From Arctopsyche grandis (taxonomy: Eukaryota; Arthropoda; Insecta; Trichoptera; Hydropsychidae): DNA of 64,000 nt. The position numbers and the translations under genes are program-made. Shown piece after piece: positions 57,393 to 64,000 of the stretch (its first letter is position 1; the number at the start of each line of letters is the position of its first letter). The DNA lies in assembly GCF_051622035.1 (NCBI RefSeq), contig NC_135364.1, positions 14,191,501 to 14,255,500 on the forward strand, in the 5' to 3' direction. The notes under the pieces are model-generated. The model saw only the letters and a list, made by a program, of their open reading frames with translations, was not told the origin of the DNA and searched no databases.

Positions 57393-60300
57393 CTATATGA
57401 AAGTACTTTGTATTTGGCTAGTAAGTTTAACCCCATATATAATATGTTATATGTATTAGACTGAAAATTTATGTTAACTGGTCAACTGTAAAATGGTTTA
57501 ATATTTATTGTATTAAAAATAAGAATCGAACGTGTTTGAAAGCGGTTATATGTGAACGGAGTGGAGATAGTGAAGCAGTTGCTCGGCTAGTACTTATAGT
57601 CATTCGCTCACGAGTGACTGGCTCCAGTATGGGATTTCTAGAGTTCTCCTCCTTTCTTGTGAGAAACTCTTGTTTGCTGGGGCGAGGAGCCAAGATTATT
57701 TCAATCAGACTTGTATACTGTTCGATAAATTGCAATGCAGTTTATCTAGCTTCCAGATATCCAGAGCCTCTACATGCCACTCCACACCACTCTACTGGCC
57801 CACTTGCTTGTATCTCAGACCGGATGAGTAAGAAAACGGGAGAGGCTGAGGAGGCAGGGTGGCGAGGAGAGGTTTCAAAATTTTCTGTCTCGTGCCGAAA
57901 GTTCGGGGAAAAATTGAAACGGCGATAAATGTCAGAAATTAATATATTTTATAATATACGTACGTATACATTTATGTGTGTTTGTATAGTGTATATTGGC
58001 TTAGCCGAGATTTTTCCGCGTCGCGGCAAACAAGCGTTTTCCCCTAGTAATTCTAGATAACTAATTGAAACATTTGTGAGCCGCGAAAAGCCGTAATTGA
58101 AAAAAAACCCGGAACGCACCGTTTCCCCACCCATCGGGGTCATTTTTCATTTGCAATCTGGCGTGCTGAGAGTTTTCTGGCCATTCGTCTTGTTTTTTCG
58201 AGAGCGGTTCTCCACCTATACACAACCGACCAGATCGATTTCGCTGATTGGGCGAGTTTTTCCGCACGCTTTTCCGACGACCGACGCAAGACGTTTCCCC
58301 CAAATTAAAGACCGCGTACAAAAATAAAGAAAATGACTGATTTGTGTGCGTGTAAATGTTACGGAATTGATCTTATATGTGATTTCTTCATATAAATGGG
58401 TATCGGAAGTTTTACTGCTAAATTTTTCATCAAGTATGTACATACATATATGTGTATTCATAGAATTAAAAAATACTATTTCAGTCTTTCATATATTTTT
58501 ATATACTAAAAATAATATACACATAAAAGCACTAAAAATGGATTTAATCTCTATAAAATTTGAAAAAGAACAATAAACAATATTATCCGCAGTAAAAGTT
58601 CGGAAATGAGAATGACATTTACGTGCACGAGTATATAAAGTAATATCGTGTGTAAAGCAATATTCGTGGGTATATTAATCTGGCGACTATAGAATTGAGT
58701 CGTAATATAACGTTTAATGCTTGAAGTTAAAGTTTGTCTTACCAGAAATCTTCAGTCGTATAAATATTAATATCTTCCGAGGATACAAAATACATTCGGA
58801 TAAGACTCGCTGTAAAATTATATTATGCAGATACGATCCTCGTGAGGGATTTAATTGACTGTAAACATTATAAAATGTGTATATCATAATAACACGTGTA
58901 TTTTATGGAAAAACTCAAAACGATTTATAATACCTACTTCAAAAGAAAACGTACGAAGGAAAAATGCATTTCGTAAAATGTAAAATATTCAAACACATAG
59001 ATATATTATATATGTATGTATGCTGAGCTGATACTTACGTGGTGAGAAACCTTCTACGTTTCAAATAGAAAAAGTGGCTTTTAACCAAGGAGAAACCTAA
59101 TAACGAAATCGTTTCCAATGCAGTATTCTCGAATTGCGAGTCGCCGTGAGAGTGGGAAAACTTTTTAAAGGAAATTTATCTCGTAAGCGGTTTGCCAGAA
59201 TTTCCCATTAATTCAATGCGGCTTACTAGTTATTTTCCTATGAATTTTTCTTAACCTTATTCTATATTATGTACATATATGTATACCTACCTACGTATCG
59301 TATCAATATCTTAACGTAACCCATTTATGTTATTTTATGTACCTATTGTGATAAATTTTGGAATATGAAATTTATTTTATATCTAAATAAGATAGTTATG
59401 TGAAAATTTATTGGATTTTCAGAAACTCATTATCATATTCGTTTAGAATTTTCACCAGTTTGTTGCGAAGGTCTTGGCTTTTGATGGGAGTGTTCCACAA
59501 GTGAGTTAACCAGTACGGGAATTTCGCACAGTAGCCGCTCGTAGAGTTTCGTAAACTTGAAACAACGCCATGTAGAGAGTTTTACAAAATTAGAAGAGCA
59601 GTTGTAGCGTTTGACGATGGCCAGGTTCTGGCAACTTCTCTTGCACGAGCGGAAATACAAAGTTAGCGTGCCTTAATATTGCACCTATCATTGCAAACTG
59701 TGACGACGACGTCGCTCGCAAACTTTCCTTTCAGCCGCTTGCGAATTTCAGCATCGGGTATAAATATGGGTCGTCGGATGCTGGATCGAACCGGTTCGTG
59801 TTGTATTTTACGCTCTCCGCACGGTACCTATAATACATTTGTATGTATGTATGTACATACATACATACGTGAGAACGTCACACGAGAATTTGTTCGGTTC
59901 AGTTCTGTTCGACGGGCAAACATTGTTGTATTTACGTCGGAAAAGAGGGGGGAGGGAGGAGGAAAAGTTTTGTGCGAAGTTTGCGTAATTTAAATTCTAC
60001 GTATCCGATGCTCAAAAGTATGCCGTTTACAATGGGGGGGAAGGGGGGGGGGTGGACTATGTAATTAAACGTGCGGCGGTTTGTAATAGGATAGTTTGGT
60101 ATATGTAAGATAAGGCTTAATGAACGCACCATGGGTATATTCGAAAATTGACTGGATGCTCGTCTAAGCTTCTAAGATGTTTAACTTTGTTGTGTTGTGA
60201 ATTTTGATACTTACATATATATAATACATACATTGTTTGTACATAATATGTATACACTTTATATCCATAGACAAATTAAAACGTATGTACCTATTATGTA

Positions 60301-61049
60301 TAACATTTTTGAAAAAAAAAATTATAGTACATATACATATGTAACTTATATATCAATGTCATTTGTATAAAATAAAAGTGGAATTTTTTCCATTTAAAAA
60401 AGTTAAAAATGACCATCTGAATTTTTTGACAATACTGAACGTATCGAGAAAATTTATATTTGAACTTTTTATGTTATAACTTTGAAGGGTTGTTTAGGTT
60501 TAGGTTAGAATGCGTAGGCTAAATAAAATATTTCATTATTTTATTTTGACCTTTTAAATTATTTTCTATTTTCGTGATATTTAATGCTTATAATTTCCTT
60601 AGTGATTCAAGTTAAATTAGCTCAATCTTCTGCGAAAGCAAACTAATAAGAAGCTTGTAAAAACCGGACACATAACTTTATTTTACTGAATGTCCAAAAT
60701 GTGTGAATTTCCCTACATAAGCGCTAAAATGAGAATGATCTCATGACCGGTATGTGACCTCGTTATCAAATTTTGTTTTTGACGATTCTTATTTATCTAC
60801 TTGGGGTTGAGCGAGCTCGGTGCGGACGTGTGTTTGTGTGTTGTTCCCGATAAGTATGTAGAATTTTGTGTTAAATTGGAGCTAAAGAGGAGGTGCTGGG
60901 ATGAGTATGTAGCTCTTCTGGCGCCTCGCAAGTTAGTACATATTCAGAATCATTACCTATGCTTGATTTCATATTTTTTAAATGGAATTTAAATTTATAA
61001 TATTTTCATATTTACATAATTACCCACATAATTTCGATCACATTTCTTT
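57393..61049. other. Intergenic, no gene seen
   Basis: GC-richer blocks near 57530-57930, 58000-58330 and 59640-60060 (G-runs near 60034-60051). A 130-codon frame at 57536-57928 has no recognisable motif. I call no gene. Confidence 0.45.
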
Positions 61050-61290
61050 TGATAATAATTTACTATTAACGTCGATTGATTTATTAATGATAGTATTGAT
61101 AATATTTAACGTTGAATTATTTCATATTTAATATTGAGTGAATGGTTTGATATTTAATGTTGAATTATTTCATAATTGATTATTTAATGTTGAGTGTTGA
61201 ATTATTTCATAATTGATTATTTAATATTGAGTGTTGAATTATTTAATATTTAGTTTTGATAATTTAATATTTGATATTGGATACTTGTAC
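61050..61290. repeat. AT-rich minisatellite, about 36-bp unit
   Basis: Repeated TTATTTAATRTTGAGTG and TTGAATTATTTCATAATTGA segments, with better conserved units at about 61140-61240 and degenerate flanks. Confidence 0.75.
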
Positions 61291-61379
61291 TCAACGTTAA
61301 CGTTAATGTTTGGTACTAATTTAATAAATATTATGATTGTGAATAAACTGTCAATATATGTAAATATATCATAAATGGA

Positions 61380-64000
61380 AACACACGTCCGTCCGCACAC
61401 AGTAATTATTAAGCTCAGAGCAGAGCTCCATGCAACCGCTCAGGTCCCCAAGTTGCAGATAGGGGAACGACTCTTGTAGTCAACTGCCATGGCGACATGG
61501 TGGTCCTGGACAAGGAGCGCTGAGATAAGAGTGGTGATGAGTGAATCCGTGGTAAGTTTCACTCTATAAAATGTCACACAACACTATGACGGTCTCAGGT
61601 CAGCGGCGAGTAAGTGCCGCCGCTTAACAAAAGCACAACCCGGTTTTCAAAGGTACCGTATCATCTTTGACAGAGAAGGAAACTCTATAATAAATCCCTG
61701 GTAGTGGGCAGCAGCTCTGCCAGTATAATATGTCAAAACATTTACTGCGCTGTAGAAGGAAGTGGGAATCCACTGCAGTATTCTCCCAAGATAACTATGA
61801 TGTACAAAAATAAAAGTGTGAAGAAGTCTGACTCTCCGGCTGACACCCGGCGCCTTCGAGGTTCCAGGTCTCACGGTGTGAAATTGGCTACTGGCCACAT
61901 GCATGTGACTCACCAGGCATCATGTGGAAAATATGCGACTGGAGAAACTTTACGGAACAAATCCAAAATAGGTACTTGGAACGTTAGAGGACTCCTGAAT
62001 CCTGGGAAAACACTGGTTGTTGAGAAAGAGATGTACAGTCATGGGCTAGATATACTCGGAATCTCGGAAACGCACTGGAAGAACAACGGCCATTATAAAA
62101 CTTCAAATGGAAATACGATATATTTTTCTGGTAACCAAGATTCGTCACATAGCGGTGTCGCGGTGATCTTAGCATCTAAATTAACCAGTGCACTAATTGG
62201 CTACAACCCCATAAGTGACAGACTTATACACTTAAAACTCAACACGCATCCGTATAAACTAAACATCCTTCAAATATATGCTCCTACTGCAGATGCCGAA
62301 GATATTAAAATAAATGCGTTCTATGCTTCACTACTCGATACATTGTCAAATATCTCAAACAAAGAAATGACCATCATTCTTGGTGATTTTAATGCCAAAG
62401 TCGGTAATAATAGCAACATTGATAACATAGTAGGTAAATATGGATTGGGTATTCAAAATGAGAGAGGAGAGAAACTTATAAGTTTCTGCATTGAAAATAA
62501 AATGTCCATTATGAATACTTGGTTTCAACATCATCCTAGGCGATTGTACACTTGGATATCTCCTGGGGATCGTCACCGCAACCAAATCGATTATGTATTA
62601 ATAAATTCTAGATGGAAATCATCGATACATAACGTCAAAACATATCCAGGTGCAGATTGCGGATCGGACCATAACTTACTTGTTGCTAAATTTCGACTGA
62701 AATTGAAAATGATTAAAAGACATCAAAATAAAGCAATTAAACTCACCAATGATGATGTAATTAATTTTGGCAATGTAATCAGAGAAAAAGATGCAGAATT
62801 CCAAATAAATCCTAATGTAGATGTAGAAGAGTCTTGGAAAATTTTTAAAGATCTCATAATTCGGTATGCCAGAAAACATCAAACACCGCAAAATGAACAT
62901 CGTAAGTCTTTTATCTCTGATTCAACTTGGGTTAAGATAAAAGAACGTAAAAGACTTAAACAAACTGGCATAACATCGACAGAATATCTTGAAAGGTATG
63001 CAATATTACATAAAGATATTCAAAGGAGTTGTAGGCGGGATAAAGCTAAATATATAAATGACATATGTGAGGAGATAGAAAAACACGCATTAAAGAATCA
63101 GGCAAGGGATATTTTTCACAAAGTAAAAATCGTCACTCAAAAATTTTCACCCAAAACTTGGACAATAGATGATCAATTTGGAAACACGCTTACAGATATT
63201 GATGTGATACTCAACCGATGGAAAGAATACTGTTCGGAATTGTACAGTGGTAGTTCGTCGACCTCAATTGTTTCCCTAATTGATGATGTCAGGGAGCCTG
63301 ACATCTTGACATCTGAAGTTGTAAATGCCATAAAGAAACTGAAATGTAAAAAGTCTCCTGGCAGCGATGGTATACAAGCTGAACTTCTGAAAGAGCTTGG
63401 TGAAACTGCGATAAAGGCGCTATGTAATATGTGCAACAAGATCTGGGTAAACGGAGTATGGCCGAAAGATTGGGTCAATTCAATATTCATTCCCTTACAC
63501 AAGAAAGGATCTACAAAAAAATGCGAGAATTACAGGACCTTAGCCTTAATATCGCACTCTAGTAAAGTATTGCTGTATATAATTAAAGATCGTTTGAGCA
63601 GTTACCTTGGATGGCAAATACCGAACGAACAAGCAGGGTTTGTAAAAGGCAAAGGGACGAGGGAACAAATACTGAATATACGTCAACTCATTGAAAAATG
63701 TCGGGAGTTTCAAACTCCAGCCGTTCTTTGTTTTATAGACTATAAAAAAGCTTTTGACTTTGTGAACTGGGACTATCTGTGGAAAGTTCTACTGGACATG
63801 GGAGTCCCCATGCATCTTGTAAAAATAATACATAACTTGTATAATGATAACAATGCAGTAGTTCGAATCAATTCGCTAAACTCGACAAATTTTCGAGTAC
63901 AACGTGGAGTAAGGCAAGGGTGTATATTATCTCCAGACCTATTTAATATATATGGAGAGTATATAATGCGTAGAGCACTGGATGGTTGGAAGGGTGGAGT
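61380..64000 (+). mobile_element. RTE-clade LINE, 3' end outside window
   Basis: A GC-richer 5' region (about 61380-61796) leads into a long endonuclease-RT frame (61797 onward). The endonuclease followed by RT in a single large ORF, with GVRQGC at motif B, is typical of RTE elements. The 5' boundary is estimated from the composition change. Confidence 0.85.
61797..64000 (+). CDS. RTE-type endonuclease-reverse transcriptase, runs off the window
   Basis: The frame is open from a TGA at 61668, with its first ATGs at 61797 and 61800, and continues for at least 734 codons to the window edge without a stop. Endonuclease landmarks: TWNVRG with Asn62, ISETHW with Glu91, GDFNAKVG with Asp197, and CGSDHNLL with Asp291/His292. 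Reverse transcriptase landmarks: KKSPGSDGIQAELLK, NYRTLALISHSSK, EQAGFVKGKGTREQI, FIDYKKAFDFVNW with Asp648, and GVRQGCILSP from 704. The YADD core should lie just past the window. All catalytic endonuclease residues are kept, so it may belong to an intact element. The protein is of the kind often mislabelled craniofacial development protein 2. Confidence 0.93.
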   Translation, partial: MMYKNKSVKKSDSPADTRRLRGSRSHGVKLATGHMHVTHQASCGKYATGETLRNKSKIGTWNVRGLLNPGKTLVVEKEMYSHGLDILGISETHWKNNGHYKTSNGNTIYFSGNQDSSHSGVAVILASKLTSALIGYNPISDRLIHLKLNTHPYKLNILQIYAPTADAEDIKINAFYASLLDTLSNISNKEMTIILGDFNAKVGNNSNIDNIVGKYGLGIQNERGEKLISFCIENKMSIMNTWFQHHPRRLYTWISPGDRHRNQIDYVLINSRWKSSIHNVKTYPGADCGSDHNLLVAKFRLKLKMIKRHQNKAIKLTNDDVINFGNVIREKDAEFQINPNVDVEESWKIFKDLIIRYARKHQTPQNEHRKSFISDSTWVKIKERKRLKQTGITSTEYLERYAILHKDIQRSCRRDKAKYINDICEEIEKHALKNQARDIFHKVKIVTQKFSPKTWTIDDQFGNTLTDIDVILNRWKEYCSELYSGSSSTSIVSLIDDVREPDILTSEVVNAIKKLKCKKSPGSDGIQAELLKELGETAIKALCNMCNKIWVNGVWPKDWVNSIFIPLHKKGSTKKCENYRTLALISHSSKVLLYIIKDRLSSYLGWQIPNEQAGFVKGKGTREQILNIRQLIEKCREFQTPAVLCFIDYKKAFDFVNWDYLWKVLLDMGVPMHLVKIIHNLYNDNNAVVRINSLNSTNFRVQRGVRQGCILSPDLFNIYGEYIMRRALDGWKGG

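Noticed and set aside
57536..57928. 130-codon plus-strand frame
   Set aside because: No domain, composition shifts midway, and a 76-codon opposite-strand frame overlaps its first part.
1..64000. CRISPR array, bacterial operon, prophage or integron
   Set aside because: No regularly spaced direct repeats with unique spacers, no prokaryotic gene packing; the content is typical of an insect genome.

Overview
The window is A+T-rich eukaryotic DNA, almost certainly from an insect. It carries one intron-containing host gene, an insect-type secreted lipase, in a sea of transposable elements, short dispersed repeats and TACATATGTA-type microsatellites. I cannot assign the insect order from the sequence alone. 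There are no bacterial operons, CRISPR arrays or rRNA genes, and the only tRNA-like sequences are the heads of SINEs.

Layout. 1-3943: a non-LTR retrotransposon (LINE) with overlapping ORF1 and ORF2, a T-rich 3' UTR and an (AAAAT)n tail; ORF2 (947 aa) is uninterrupted. 5-25 kb: noncoding DNA with tRNA-derived SINEs on both strands, a dead Jockey-clade reverse transcriptase (10.3-10.9 kb, minus), small Helitron-like elements and a dead LINE 3' fragment (24.7-25.2 kb). 26,066-31,488: two copies of one hAT transposon. An intact copy (28,653-31,364, plus strand, 716-aa transposase) sits inside a decayed copy in opposite orientation. Both sets of 8-bp target-site duplications survive, and together the copies form an inverted repeat of about 2.6 kb per arm. 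32.4-33.4 and 39.65-40.6 kb: related Helitron-like elements in opposite orientation on either side of the lipase gene (36,985-39,138, minus, two exons, 332 aa, complete Ser-Asp-His triad). 41-56 kb: more SINEs, MITE-like elements with TTAA or inverted-repeat ends, a hAT transposase scrap and minisatellites. 56.7-57.4 kb: a dead RTE-type LINE 3' end. 61.8-64.0 kb: an RTE-clade LINE whose endonuclease-reverse transcriptase frame is open for 734 codons and runs off the window end.

How parts work together. The LINE at 1-3943, the SINEs, and three short orphan repeats share a 3'-terminal stem-loop: about 10 bp of stem and a 20-22 nt loop with conserved sequence. The stems differ in sequence but still pair, and an A-rich tail follows. 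This suggests that a LINE of this type supplies the machinery that copies the SINEs. The hAT pair is a readable history: first insertion, then self-insertion, then decay of the outer copy. All calls come from reading the sequence; no database search was run.
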